A DNA stretch of 64,000 nucleotides from an uncultured Christensenella sp. (GTDB lineage Bacteria > Bacillota > Clostridia > Christensenellales > Borkfalkiaceae). The stretch lies in assembly GCA_910586245.1 (NCBI GenBank), contig CAJUFY010000006.1:1-64000 (forward strand). The letters run 5' to 3'. Shown here piece after piece: positions 42,736 through 52,328 of the stretch. Each line of letters opens with the position of its first letter. Positions within the stretch are counted from its first letter, which is position 1. The notes under the pieces were generated by a model. The model made no database searches, was not told the origin of the DNA, and was given only the letters and a program-made list of their open reading frames with translations. The translations under genes and the position numbers were made by a program.

Positions 42736-43296
42736 TTATGCATCCAATTCGAAATCGACTTTTCCGCTCTCGGTGTCGTAAAGCGCTTCTTCAACGAGCA
42801 AGCCCTCTCCCCGTATCGTTTGCCGAATCTTTTCAACGCTTTGCTTCACGTTTCGGATACTTGCCCGAACCGCGTCCGTTTCGTCGCCTACGGCACGCTT
42901 GATTTCATCGGTAATAAATTTTACGTAACCGCCGTTTTTCCCCGAAGCCGCGCTTACCGCACCGCAGAGCGTATGCCCGAGCACGACGACCAGATTACAG
43001 CCGAGATGCGCGACCGCATACTCGATACTGCCCAACTGATGATTGTCGATTACGTTTCCCGCAACGCGGATCACGAACAGTTCGCCGATCCCCGCCGAAA
43101 AGATAGCTTCGGGAATCACTCTCGAATCCGAACACGCCACGATCACGGCGTACGGTTTTTGACCGTTCACGCCCGTAACCCGTCTTCTTTCAACCGATAT
43201 ATCGCCGATTCCCGTCTGTGAATCGAGATAAATTAAATTTCCCGCCTTTAACTTTTCCAGCGCTTCTTTGGCGGATAATCTTTCTTTATAACGCAT
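42736..43296 (-). CDS. Beta-class carbonic anhydrase
   Basis: 186 aa. Converts CO2 and water to bicarbonate in the cytoplasm. The zinc ligands and catalytic dyad are in place: C55-S-D57-S-R59 and H108-x2-C111 (LGHTLCGAV). The VIRVAGNVID strand and helix are typical, and the length fits the short bacterial beta class. AAGGAG precedes the ATG at 43296. A small CTTCCC/GGGAAG hairpin (about 43315-43330) lies in the leader. It is monocistronic. Confidence 0.93.
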   Translation of the reverse strand: MRYKERLSAKEALEKLKAGNLIYLDSQTGIGDISVERRRVTGVNGQKPYAVIVACSDSRVIPEAIFSAGIGELFVIRVAGNVIDNHQLGSIEYAVAHLGCNLVVVLGHTLCGAVSAASGKNGGYVKFITDEIKRAVGDETDAVRASIRNVKQSVEKIRQTIRGEGLLVEEALYDTESGKVDFELDA

Positions 43297-43395
43297 CGTT
43301 TTCTCCTTATCATGCTTCCCTGCGGGGAAGTTTACACTTTATTGTAAAAATTTTATTAACTCGTAAAAATCAGCATGTAACGATCTATAATACAA

Positions 43396-44052
43396 CTACA
43401 ATAATTTTTTCTCTATTTTAGATGCATCATTATATTTTAATAGCGCTTTCGTAAACTTTTCTTTATCTTCACAAAACAAATGAAATAGTTTCTCATTTTT
43501 TATGAAAGAAGAATGGTGCAATAGAAAATTATAAAAATCATTATCCAGATAATCGATAAAAACCCAGTCAATTTTGTCGAATACAATGAATTGTATAAAG
43601 AGCTTCCCCCCAAAGAAATGAGGATAAAAAAGGATATTTACCTGTTCGAATGGTATGATCTTAACTTCAAAAATATCGTCCGGATCAGATATGAAGCCAA
43701 CTTCCGTTATCTTTTTTCGGTTAAACAAATTCCGTTTTGCTTCCCAATAATCCAACTCATAAAAATCACGCAATAATTGTTCCGTATGATAACAAAGCAA
43801 TTTTGCTTTAAGCTTTTTGGTTTTGATAACCAACGTGATAAGAGCACCCAAAAGCGCACCTCCCCAAACAATAAGCGGAATATACCAAGGTGCATTTTCA
43901 CCAAAAACAAATCCGATGATCAAACCTGCGATAAGAGCCAAAACTGCCCCGCCAAAAAAAATCGCAAGAAACACAAATAAAAATTTTTCGTATTTCCATT
44001 GAAAGTCAGGCATATTATCTTTTTCAAATTTTAATAATTCTTTCATTTTCAT
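43396..44052 (-). CDS. Membrane protein with two spans, unknown
   Basis: 218 aa from the ATG at 44052; a second ATG at 44046 is equally possible and neither has a strong ribosome site. Two membrane spans at about 22-46 and 54-74 form a hairpin, with a ~145-residue cytoplasmic C-terminal part rich in Phe and Lys (DDIFEVKIIPFEQVNILFYP, then FDKIDWVFIDYLDNDFYNF). No family recognised. Low-GC composition like the nearby intergenic DNA. Confidence 0.6.
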   Translation of the reverse strand: MKMKELLKFEKDNMPDFQWKYEKFLFVFLAIFFGGAVLALIAGLIIGFVFGENAPWYIPLIVWGGALLGALITLVIKTKKLKAKLLCYHTEQLLRDFYELDYWEAKRNLFNRKKITEVGFISDPDDIFEVKIIPFEQVNILFYPHFFGGKLFIQFIVFDKIDWVFIDYLDNDFYNFLLHHSSFIKNEKLFHLFCEDKEKFTKALLKYNDASKIEKKLL

Positions 44053-44084
44053 AGTTTTGAATTTAGTCAATAGACCTATCGTAA

Positions 44085-44118
44085 AAGAAAAAGCTCGCAA
44101 GTTTTCAAACGAGCTTTT
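44085..44118 (-). terminator. Terminator of the glycoside utilisation operon
   Basis: AAAAGCTCG (44089-44097) pairs with CGAGCTTTT (44110-44118). On the minus strand the hairpin ends in a T-rich run. It lies 90 nt after the last gene of the operon. Confidence 0.65.
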
Positions 44119-44207
44119 AAATTACCGAATTTACTTTCTCGGGTTCTTGATGTTAGCCTGTATGAGCGTGTTACAAGTAGGGGCGACAAATTATCTTATT
44201 ATTAATA

Positions 44208-44462
44208 TCAAATCATTCTCTTGAACACATAAATCTCGACATCTCCCGCCATTTTTTCATCGGTGAATATTACGTAGTATTTACTGTCTATACAATAGTT
44301 TTCCATTACTACGCCCTGCATTCCTTTATGTACTCCGAACTTTGCATATTTTTCTCTTTCTACGGTTAATTCAACCAAATCGTATTCTAAAAACTTTTGC
44401 GGTTTAAAACAATTTTTTGTTAAATCTCTCGTTGCTTTAAATCTCTCCCGAATAGGGATCAC
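44208..44462 (-). CDS. Small DUF4926-like protein
   Basis: 84 aa starting at GTG 44462, overlapping the esterase stop by 4 bp (GTGA). The core YDLVELTVEREKYAKFGVHK, then GMQGVVMEN, then YYVIFTDE and the final IYVFKRMI resemble DUF4926, a small beta-barrel family (V-x-L ... G-x-x-G-x-V-V ... Y-x-V-x-F). It is the last gene of the glycoside operon by overlap, with no obvious catalytic role. The family call is tentative. Confidence 0.6.
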   Translation of the reverse strand: MIPIRERFKATRDLTKNCFKPQKFLEYDLVELTVEREKYAKFGVHKGMQGVVMENYCIDSKYYVIFTDEKMAGDVEIYVFKRMI

Positions 44463-45346
44463 TGATTTAAGTATTTATCGATAAACGATTTTGCATTTTT
44501 AAGCGCTCTTTTCGCTTCGGGCAATACGGGTATTACCTGAAAAGCGTGCATCTTTTTGTGATAAACGTCAAATTGACTTGTAACGTTTAACGTTTGCAGT
44601 TTTTTATAAAACTCCAACGAATCATCGTACAGGTATTCGCTATCCGATACGGCGATATAAATCGGCGGGAAACCCGTAAAATCACCATAAAGCGGAGCAG
44701 CGTACGGATTGGTTTCGTTTTCCAATGTTTTGAGATACGTCGTTTTTACTTCTTCCAAAAACGTAATGTCTAACATACAATCCGTTTTTGCATTGTTTTT
44801 GTAAGAAGGAAATATTCGGGTATATTGCAGCGTAGGCGAAAACACAACGATACAAGCAGGAAGCTCTATTCCTTGCGCTTTTGCTTGCAAAGCTACGGAC
44901 AGCACGAGATTGCCGCCTGCGCTTTCGCCTATCAGACAAATATTTCTTGCTCCGTATTTTTCAACAAGCATTTTATAAGCTTTCAGGCAGTCTTCCGCAC
45001 CAAAAGGAAAAGCGTATTCCGGCGCAAGACGGTAATCTATACTATAAACGTTGTAACCGAGCTTCTTTGCCGTATATCCCGTAAAAGCCCTTCTTGCCGC
45101 AGGCGATCCTCCTACAAAACCGCCTCCGTGAATATACATTAAAACCTTATCTTCGGGATTATTTCCTTTTGAAAGATACTCTCCGTTAACCCCGTCGTTT
45201 GCGATTTGCTCTACTTTTACGTTTTTCGGAGCACGGGACTGTATTTCCTGCTCGCGTCTTAAAACATAATCGGGCGGATTGTTTTTATCGAATTCTTTTT
45301 TACCCTTTTTTATTATGTTATAGACAATGAAATGTATTAAACTCAT
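44459..45346 (-). CDS. Alpha/beta hydrolase, HSL-type esterase
   Basis: 295 aa. Hormone-sensitive-lipase family: oxyanion loop HGGG (73-76), nucleophile elbow GESAGG (S142), an acid at D235/E237 in SDSEYLYDDS and H267 (KKMHAFQ). It probably removes acyl groups such as acetyl from glycosides, fitting its place between a GH78 gene (4-bp overlap) and a small protein gene. There is no signal peptide, so it acts in the cytoplasm on imported substrates. A short N-terminal hydrophobic helix is present. Confidence 0.88.
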   Translation of the reverse strand: MSLIHFIVYNIIKKGKKEFDKNNPPDYVLRREQEIQSRAPKNVKVEQIANDGVNGEYLSKGNNPEDKVLMYIHGGGFVGGSPAARRAFTGYTAKKLGYNVYSIDYRLAPEYAFPFGAEDCLKAYKMLVEKYGARNICLIGESAGGNLVLSVALQAKAQGIELPACIVVFSPTLQYTRIFPSYKNNAKTDCMLDITFLEEVKTTYLKTLENETNPYAAPLYGDFTGFPPIYIAVSDSEYLYDDSLEFYKKLQTLNVTSQFDVYHKKMHAFQVIPVLPEAKRALKNAKSFIDKYLNQ

Positions 45347-47886
45347 ATCTCGTAAGTCCCTGCGCCAACGGTTTGAGTACCGCTCGGCAAAACGATTTGC
45401 GCCGTAGTATTGGAAGGAACGATTATCGTATATTCAATCTTGTTACCATTTCTTTTCCACTTGCTTACGATCTTGCCGTATATGCTGTCGTACTCACATT
45501 CGGCGTGAGTTATGCTGCCGCCGACTTTCGGTGCAATAATAAATTTTCTCTCTCCGGCGACTTTAATTCCGCACATACTATCAAACAGCCATTCGCAGAC
45601 GGCACCCTTACTGTAATGGTCGAGCGACGCTACGCCTCCTTGCGCTTCCGTTCCTTCCCAACTCTCCCAAATAGTGTTTGCCCCCATTTTCGGCATAAAT
45701 AACCAACCGGGCATTTCCTCGTTTTCAAGAAGCCTGTAAGCATACTCAATATTTATATCTGCCAGAACGTAGAGTATAAACGGAGTTGACAAAAAGCCCG
45801 TACCCAAACGCCAGCCGTAGTTATCAAGCGCCTTTATCAAACGCTTTTTTGCATATTCCGTTTGCTTGTCGTTCAAAAGTTTAAGATACAGCGGACGCAC
45901 GAGTTTCGCCTGTCTGTCCGTATCCATACCGTGTTTCTTTGTCTCTACAAGTTTTTGGTAGCCTATTCTTGTTCTGTCGGCATACTTTTTGAAGTATTGC
46001 GCGTCTTCCACTTTACCGAGTAAGTCGGCGATTTTTTTCATATGTTCAAGCATATAAACGATATACGCCGTAGTTTCTTCGGGATGAGGACTTACAAAGT
46101 CGGATATAGCAAACGCCTTGACATCAACGGGTTCAGCCCATTCGCCGTAAGACTGACCGTAATTGGATATCATTTTACGGTATTTACGCTTTAATCCCGT
46201 AGGCGCACTCGTAAAATAATGCTTGCCGAGCGTCTTTATCTTGTACATTGCAAATCGGCGCATAGCATCGTAGTTATTTTCCAAAATACGTTTATCGCCG
46301 TACTTTTCGTAAATGCGGTAAGGTATCAGTACGCCCGCATCCGACCAACCGGGAGAACCATCCATTACGTTCATATAAAAGTCGATACCGCCCATAGGCG
46401 TAATCTGACGGAAATTGCCGTTCTTTCTCTGCCCGTCGCACATATCCGCAACATATTTTCTTGCCATAGCGGCATAATCGACGAAATAGCTTGCCGTATT
46501 ACAAAAAATCTGCGCATCGCCCGACCAACCATGACGTTCCCTCGTAGGACAGTCGGTTGGAACGTCGGCGTGATTGTTTCTCGTTGACCACCGTGTACAC
46601 TCGACTAATTTATTAATCAGTTCATGCGAACAGTTAAATTTAATCGTGTCTTGCATATCCGAATAAACGGCAATCGCAGTAAAATCTTCGGGTTGCCAAG
46701 CAATATCCGTTTCAATTAATACGTACTGAAAACCAAAAATTGCGAACTTCGTTTTATACTCGTTTACGCCCTCTTCTGCCGTATAAACAACCTGCTGTAA
46801 AGGCGTAACCTTCGTGCGCTTTTTATTGGCGCATTGAATATTCTTTTGGGTAAATTCGCCTTCTTTGTCGAACATTTCCCCAAAGCGAAGTTTAATTATT
46901 TGCCCCTTTCGAGCTTTTAACGAAAATGCAATATAACCCGCAATATTCTGTCCGAAATTGAGAACGGTTGCTCCCTTCGGGGTTTTAATAACCGTAGGCT
47001 TAAACGTTTCGTGTTCGGTTAAAGGCACGTTGTTGGAAGCGGAAGGAATCACTTCTTGCTTCGTTAATTTAGCCTTCCGATTGTAAGAAGGCGTACGGTA
47101 AGCCTCCACGACCTCACCGTCTTTATTGTCGGCAAAGCGAATCGCGCCGTCATTGCTCCAATCCCAAGTTTCATCAGATATAATACGGCTAATATTCCCG
47201 TCGTGCCCCGTAATCTCTAACTGTGCCAAAAACTTCGTTTGTTTACCGTATTGGTTTTTCCGTCCCCAAGCGCCGCAACTGCCTCTATACCAACCGTCGG
47301 CAAGCTCAACCGTAAAATCGTTCATGCCGCTTACAACGGCTTCTGTTACGTCATAAACCTGAAGTTGTATGCGCTTTCTATAATCGGTATGTCCCGGGGC
47401 AAGACAAAACTCTCCTATTTTCTTACCATTGAGTTTTGCCTCGTATAAGCCGCAAGCCGTTATGTATAATCTTGCTTTTTGGACACAAAAAGCGTTAAAC
47501 GTTTTTCTGAAACAGTCCACGGGATAACGTTTTTTCTTATTTACGCCGTAATTTCCGCATATCCATTTCGCTTTGAAATCGGAACTACTCAACAAACCCA
47601 TTTCAAAAAATGCGTCTGCTTTTTCACCCTCTTCGTCGTGTTCGTTCCATACCGTAACAGCCCATTCCACACGCTGACGGGAAACAAGTTTCGGCAGATA
47701 GTCCGCATACATTTCATCCGACAAAACCTTGCCGCTGTCCCAAACGGGTTTTCCGTCGGTTACGGCGATAATACGGTATGCGCTTTGCCTTTTACCGCCC
47801 TCGCACGTCCACATTAGACGCGGATTTTGTATATCTATCCCGATAGGATTAATTAAATATTCCGTTTTTAGATTGATTGCCTTCAT
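45343..47886 (-). CDS. GH78 alpha-L-rhamnosidase
   Basis: 847 aa. Releases terminal L-rhamnose from plant glycosides. It has N-terminal beta domains (LKTEYLINPIGIDIQNPRLMW, KPVWDSGKV), an ancillary domain with LYITACGLYEAKLNGKKIG and HTDYRKRI, then the (alpha/alpha)6 barrel with VPTDCPTRERHGWSGDAQ, where the Glu/Asp of the C-P-T-R-E-R-x-G-W motif carries the catalytic acid. A C-terminal beta domain ends at VGAGTYEI. No signal peptide, so intracellular. GGAGGT precedes the ATG; it lies 33 nt after the permuted GH3 gene. Confidence 0.92.
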   Translation of the reverse strand: MKAINLKTEYLINPIGIDIQNPRLMWTCEGGKRQSAYRIIAVTDGKPVWDSGKVLSDEMYADYLPKLVSRQRVEWAVTVWNEHDEEGEKADAFFEMGLLSSSDFKAKWICGNYGVNKKKRYPVDCFRKTFNAFCVQKARLYITACGLYEAKLNGKKIGEFCLAPGHTDYRKRIQLQVYDVTEAVVSGMNDFTVELADGWYRGSCGAWGRKNQYGKQTKFLAQLEITGHDGNISRIISDETWDWSNDGAIRFADNKDGEVVEAYRTPSYNRKAKLTKQEVIPSASNNVPLTEHETFKPTVIKTPKGATVLNFGQNIAGYIAFSLKARKGQIIKLRFGEMFDKEGEFTQKNIQCANKKRTKVTPLQQVVYTAEEGVNEYKTKFAIFGFQYVLIETDIAWQPEDFTAIAVYSDMQDTIKFNCSHELINKLVECTRWSTRNNHADVPTDCPTRERHGWSGDAQIFCNTASYFVDYAAMARKYVADMCDGQRKNGNFRQITPMGGIDFYMNVMDGSPGWSDAGVLIPYRIYEKYGDKRILENNYDAMRRFAMYKIKTLGKHYFTSAPTGLKRKYRKMISNYGQSYGEWAEPVDVKAFAISDFVSPHPEETTAYIVYMLEHMKKIADLLGKVEDAQYFKKYADRTRIGYQKLVETKKHGMDTDRQAKLVRPLYLKLLNDKQTEYAKKRLIKALDNYGWRLGTGFLSTPFILYVLADINIEYAYRLLENEEMPGWLFMPKMGANTIWESWEGTEAQGGVASLDHYSKGAVCEWLFDSMCGIKVAGERKFIIAPKVGGSITHAECEYDSIYGKIVSKWKRNGNKIEYTIIVPSNTTAQIVLPSGTQTVGAGTYEI

Positions 47887-47919
47887 ATCGGACCTCCAAT
47901 AAAGTTTTTTATAACAATA

Positions 47920-50358
47920 CTATGAGTTCAGCTTTTTGCACAAATTCAAAATCCTACTCGCACACTTTTGTACCGAAGTTTTTGCAACTTTCCCCGATTT
48001 AACTGCTTTTAACAACTCTTTATGCTGAAACTTATCTCCTGCCATAATTAAATCGTTTTCGGCGCAAATAGTTTCTCCAGCTACCGCTTGATCTTTTGCG
48101 ACGCTTTGCCAATCGGTCATTACAACTCCGTCAAACCCGAATTCGCAACGTAGTATGTTTGTAATAAGGTCATACGAACTGTTAACGTATGTACCGTTTA
48201 CTTTATTGTAACTTGACATAACGCATTTCGGCTTTGCTTTTCTTACCGTTAGTTTAAACGCTTTAAGATAAATCTCTCTTAACGCACGCTCATTGACTTC
48301 GCTGGACGATTTCATACGATTATCTTCCTGATTGTTACAGCAAAAATGTTTAATAGTGACTGCGCAACGTTCATTACTCTGAACGCCCAACGTCAATGCG
48401 CTTGCCATTTCTGCGGTAAGCATAGGATCTTCGGAATAATATTCGTAATTTCTTCCGCAAAGAGGATGCCGTTGTATATTCATACCGGGCGCCAACCATA
48501 TCCCTACTTTATATTGTTGCATTTCGCACGAGACGGCTATTCCGATTTTCCTAATTAATTCGGGCGAAAACGTTTGCGCTTGCACCGTTGCGCTCGGCCA
48601 TGCCGTACAAAACTGATAAACAAGCTGTGCCTTTTTACTTGTTTTACTCCATAAGCGGTCTAAAAATCTAAACAGTTTTTTAGCTTTCACTAAGTCCTGT
48701 GGCAATTTGCCGCCTGTTTTAATCTTGCCGTTGGGTTCAACGGCGTATTTCATCGAAATTCTTATTCCTGCAGGACCGTCCGCCATAACGGTGGGATAAT
48801 ATCCGTATTTTTTACAAACCTTTGTGTCTATTTGTCCGCTTGCGCCGACAACGCCGGGTATTCCGCCGCTCATCAAAGTTGGATCTCCAACGCACAGACA
48901 AGTTAATTCTTTGGCGTTCATTTTTTTCGTTTCGGGCAAAATATTCACTTTGGGAGCATCGTAATTATTTTGAACAAACTGTATCGCATTTTCGTCCAAA
49001 TGCAGAATATCGCCTACGGGTTCTTCTTCCACATACCGAACGGGCGCAGCAATTTCTTCAACTCTGCATTGTGCAAATTCAATCGGTTTGCATTTTTCTA
49101 CAATAAATTCCCTATCGACCACAATAGTTGCGACCGGCGTTGTATTACGGGAAGAGTTACCGACTCTGACGATATAATTACCTTTTTCTAAAATGAAACA
49201 GGAACGCGTTTCGTCGTACGCTGCAAAATCTTTTAATTCAAATCCCGACGTTACCGTTCCGCATTCTCCAACCGCTATCAAATCGGTTTTTGCAAAGGCG
49301 GCTAACTGCTGATATTCGCGTTTGATTTTCCCTGACGGGCAAGATAAATATATTTGGACGACCTCTTTACCCGCTGTTTTTCCTATATTTTCAACTTGCG
49401 CTTTTACCGTAACTTCCCCGCCCGATAATTCCGCCTTTGCTTTTATTTCAAATTCGGTATAGGAAAGCCCGTATCCGAAAGCATATTTAGGCTTGATATC
49501 GAATGTGTCAAAATATCTGTATCCAACGTAAATACCGTCTTTATAAAGCTCTCTGTCTGTGTTTCCGTCCAAATAACTGAACGAATCAGAGCAAGGAAGG
49601 TCTTGCAAATTTTTAGCCCAAGTTGCAGCAAGCTTTCCGCAAAAATTTTGTTTTCCCAATAACAAATGTGCTAAAGCCAAACCTCCGTTTTGCCCTGCCT
49701 GCCCCATAAAAACGACTGCGCCGAGCTTCATTTCGAGCAAAGGATTTACATCAATACATGCACCCGTATTGAGAACAAGTATGGTGTTTTTATAGTGCTC
49801 CGAAATGAATTTAAGGTCGCGGATTTCTTTATCGTCAAAATTATACTCGCCTTTCTTAACACGCCTATCCATACCTTCGCCCGCTTGTCGTGTCAAAACG
49901 TAAAGTGCGGTATCCGTATCGGAATCTGCAACGTCGCGCTCGGTTATATCTCGTCCTGTGGGATAAACGATAGGAAGCGCAATCGCATTCATCAAATCCC
50001 AAAATTGAAAAACGTTATATTTTTTTGCTATTTGCTTAATTTTGGCATCACGCTCCTCTTCACCGCGGTGCATTTGTTCGTCGCAAGCGTCCAACCACAT
50101 CTTTGTCGTAACCTGTAATCCGCACGCCTCCAATCCTTCTTCGACAGAAACACTGTGACGGTTATTCACCTCTCCGCTTCCTGTACCGCATTTTGCCGTA
50201 TGCCTTGCACCCGCACCGTACAATGCTATTTTTTTACATTGCAGCGGCAACACGCCGTTATTTTCAAGCAATACGATTCCTTCACAGGCGACTTCCAACG
50301 ATAATTCCGAATTTCGTTGTTCCAGCTCGGAAACTGCTTCATCAAACTTAACGGTCAT
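47920..50358 (-). CDS. GH3 glycoside hydrolase with circularly permuted domain order
   Basis: 812 aa. The alpha/beta sandwich (VLLENNGVLPL, TGRDITERDVADSDTD) and the FnIII-like domain come first (residues about 15-420). The TIM-barrel domain comes last (about 480-812, MADGPAGIRI, RHPLCGRNYEYYSEDP, KHFCCNNQEDNR). The nucleophile D749 is in VVMTDWQS. This reversed order is known from rumen Firmicutes beta-glucosidases. It cleaves beta-glycosides in the cytoplasm. Its stop overlaps the transporter gene's context by one base (TAATG), and AAGGAG precedes the ATG. Its same-length neighbour at 52329 has the usual order, so the operon holds one of each. Confidence 0.9.
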   Translation of the reverse strand: MTVKFDEAVSELEQRNSELSLEVACEGIVLLENNGVLPLQCKKIALYGAGARHTAKCGTGSGEVNNRHSVSVEEGLEACGLQVTTKMWLDACDEQMHRGEEERDAKIKQIAKKYNVFQFWDLMNAIALPIVYPTGRDITERDVADSDTDTALYVLTRQAGEGMDRRVKKGEYNFDDKEIRDLKFISEHYKNTILVLNTGACIDVNPLLEMKLGAVVFMGQAGQNGGLALAHLLLGKQNFCGKLAATWAKNLQDLPCSDSFSYLDGNTDRELYKDGIYVGYRYFDTFDIKPKYAFGYGLSYTEFEIKAKAELSGGEVTVKAQVENIGKTAGKEVVQIYLSCPSGKIKREYQQLAAFAKTDLIAVGECGTVTSGFELKDFAAYDETRSCFILEKGNYIVRVGNSSRNTTPVATIVVDREFIVEKCKPIEFAQCRVEEIAAPVRYVEEEPVGDILHLDENAIQFVQNNYDAPKVNILPETKKMNAKELTCLCVGDPTLMSGGIPGVVGASGQIDTKVCKKYGYYPTVMADGPAGIRISMKYAVEPNGKIKTGGKLPQDLVKAKKLFRFLDRLWSKTSKKAQLVYQFCTAWPSATVQAQTFSPELIRKIGIAVSCEMQQYKVGIWLAPGMNIQRHPLCGRNYEYYSEDPMLTAEMASALTLGVQSNERCAVTIKHFCCNNQEDNRMKSSSEVNERALREIYLKAFKLTVRKAKPKCVMSSYNKVNGTYVNSSYDLITNILRCEFGFDGVVMTDWQSVAKDQAVAGETICAENDLIMAGDKFQHKELLKAVKSGKVAKTSVQKCASRILNLCKKLNS

Positions 50359-52328
50359 TAATGTTTCTCCTTCTTTTCAGCGTACTTTTTAAGTAAATCC
50401 TGCATTTTTTGATAAGTTGCGTTGCCTTTTTCAAGCTCAATTGCCCAAGCGGCGTCAATACGTTCCCGACGCCTTCTTGCTTTCTCTTCACGAGCGACAA
50501 GCTGCTGTGACGTCAGTTTGGCAAGTTTGGCTGTCTGCTTTTCTTCCGCTGCTTTTAATTTTGCAGCTTGCTTTTCTTCCGCCAAACGTTTCTTTTCGGC
50601 TTCTTTTGCATTCTTTTCGGAAATTTGTCTGATATGCTTTTCAAGTTCCTCTTCGTAGTTTAATCCCTTCTTTTCACATTTGGATTTTAATTCCGAACGG
50701 AAAATTTCCTCTGCTTCTTCATCAGCCAACCGCTGATCCATTTCCAGCTGCACTTCGGGTTCTACCCAGACTTTACCGCTTTTTTCACAAGCCTCTTTTT
50801 GACGTTCGCGTATTATCTTTTGCTTTCTTTCCAACGTCTTTTCGACGCCGATAAACGCCAACAATATCGCACTCAGTATTCCCGTAATAACTTCAAGTCC
50901 TACAAACAAAAACGATATGGCGTTCAAAGTGCTTCCGGGCTGTTGTATACCTACGGTAAACGTACCGTCAATCGCCATTTTGTAAGAGCTTAAATCTAAT
51001 TGAGAAAGCCAACCGTTTTGTGCAAGGATAGCTTCTGCCTCGCCCAAATCCGTTACGTTGAGCGGTGGTATATATCCGCTTGCATTCAGAGCCGCATTCA
51101 GAATGGCAAGTCCAACCCCCATTAATACAATTGTTATCGTAGAATAAATCGACATTGCCAAGCTATCGCTTCTGAATCCCGTCTTCCATTCCAAATGGTC
51201 AAATGAATCGGAAAATAGCGACATAAAGATATAAGCGCACGGCAGTCCGCCGATATTCTTGATAAACTGTCCTATTATAACCACAATCAAATTTGTAGGA
51301 ACCATCCAACAAATCGCGCTACCGACGGCATAAAAAACAAATCCCGCAACAGTCACGTTTTTCTTACCGAATTTTTTAGCAAGCGGCCATACGGCAAAGA
51401 TACCGATACCCATTGGAATACCGCCGATTACGGAAATTAAAGTTTGCGTTATACCGTCGTTATATGTACCCAAAACATAGTTGCAATAATATATTAAAGC
51501 GCTGTTTTTCAAAGTTCCACCCAATGTATAAATCAAGCTATACACTAAAAGAAAAACAATATATTTATCTGAAAACACAGCTTTTATTTGCATTTTATAA
51601 GGAATTTTAACGGTTTCTACTTTTCCTAATTCTTCGGTAACTCTCTCTTTTGTAAAGTAATACTCCAACAGCATAACCGGCAACATAATGATACATAAAA
51701 CCGACATTACGCTTATCCACAACGTTTGGCTGGATCCTATCATCGGTAAAATTACCATAGGGAAAATTAATGCCGCTATTATGCCCGTAACCATAATCGT
51801 AGCCACTTGATTGAAAACTGCCAAAACACCCCTCTGTGACGAGTTACGGGTAGAAAGAGGAACCATCATATTGTGGCTCATATTATAAATCGTATAGGCA
51901 AATGAAAAGAAAAGATTATACGAAATTATTACCCATACAGCTTTCCAGCTTATTGACATATTAGGCACGAGATAAAGCAACATACCCGTAATTGGAACTA
52001 AAAATGCGGATAACAACAAATACGGACGGGCTTTCCCCTGTTTATTTTTTGTCCGGTCGATAATCCAACCCATAATAAAATTAGTTATGGCGTCTAAAAT
52101 TTTAGAAAAAATAGGAAATACTATGAGGAATGCTCCGCCCCACAACCCGCCGAGTTTCAAAACGTCAGTCCAATACTGATTTAAAAACGATCCCCCTAAA
52201 ACAGCATTAATTAACAATGCACCGCACGGACCGAGTAAATAGCCAAGCCATTTTTCTTTCCCCGTTATGTTTCTTGAGCGTATGCGACTGTCGAAGATAC
52301 GACCATTCAACATTTTACCTGTTGCCAT
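50358..52328 (-). CDS. GPH/MFS sugar-glycoside transporter with coiled-coil tail
   Basis: 656 aa. Residues about 20-495 are a 12-span glycoside-pentoside-hexuronide:cation symporter (AITNFIMGWIIDRTKNKQGKARPYLL is the family signature region). It would import the glycosides cut by the flanking GH3 and GH78 enzymes. Residues about 500-656 form a long, highly charged Lys/Glu/Ala-rich cytoplasmic coiled coil that ordinary GPH transporters lack. ATG directly after the preceding GH3 stop (TAAATG). Confidence 0.88.
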   Translation of the reverse strand: MATGKMLNGRIFDSRIRSRNITGKEKWLGYLLGPCGALLINAVLGGSFLNQYWTDVLKLGGLWGGAFLIVFPIFSKILDAITNFIMGWIIDRTKNKQGKARPYLLLSAFLVPITGMLLYLVPNMSISWKAVWVIISYNLFFSFAYTIYNMSHNMMVPLSTRNSSQRGVLAVFNQVATIMVTGIIAALIFPMVILPMIGSSQTLWISVMSVLCIIMLPVMLLEYYFTKERVTEELGKVETVKIPYKMQIKAVFSDKYIVFLLVYSLIYTLGGTLKNSALIYYCNYVLGTYNDGITQTLISVIGGIPMGIGIFAVWPLAKKFGKKNVTVAGFVFYAVGSAICWMVPTNLIVVIIGQFIKNIGGLPCAYIFMSLFSDSFDHLEWKTGFRSDSLAMSIYSTITIVLMGVGLAILNAALNASGYIPPLNVTDLGEAEAILAQNGWLSQLDLSSYKMAIDGTFTVGIQQPGSTLNAISFLFVGLEVITGILSAILLAFIGVEKTLERKQKIIRERQKEACEKSGKVWVEPEVQLEMDQRLADEEAEEIFRSELKSKCEKKGLNYEEELEKHIRQISEKNAKEAEKKRLAEEKQAAKLKAAEEKQTAKLAKLTSQQLVAREEKARRRRERIDAAWAIELEKGNATYQKMQDLLKKYAEKKEKH

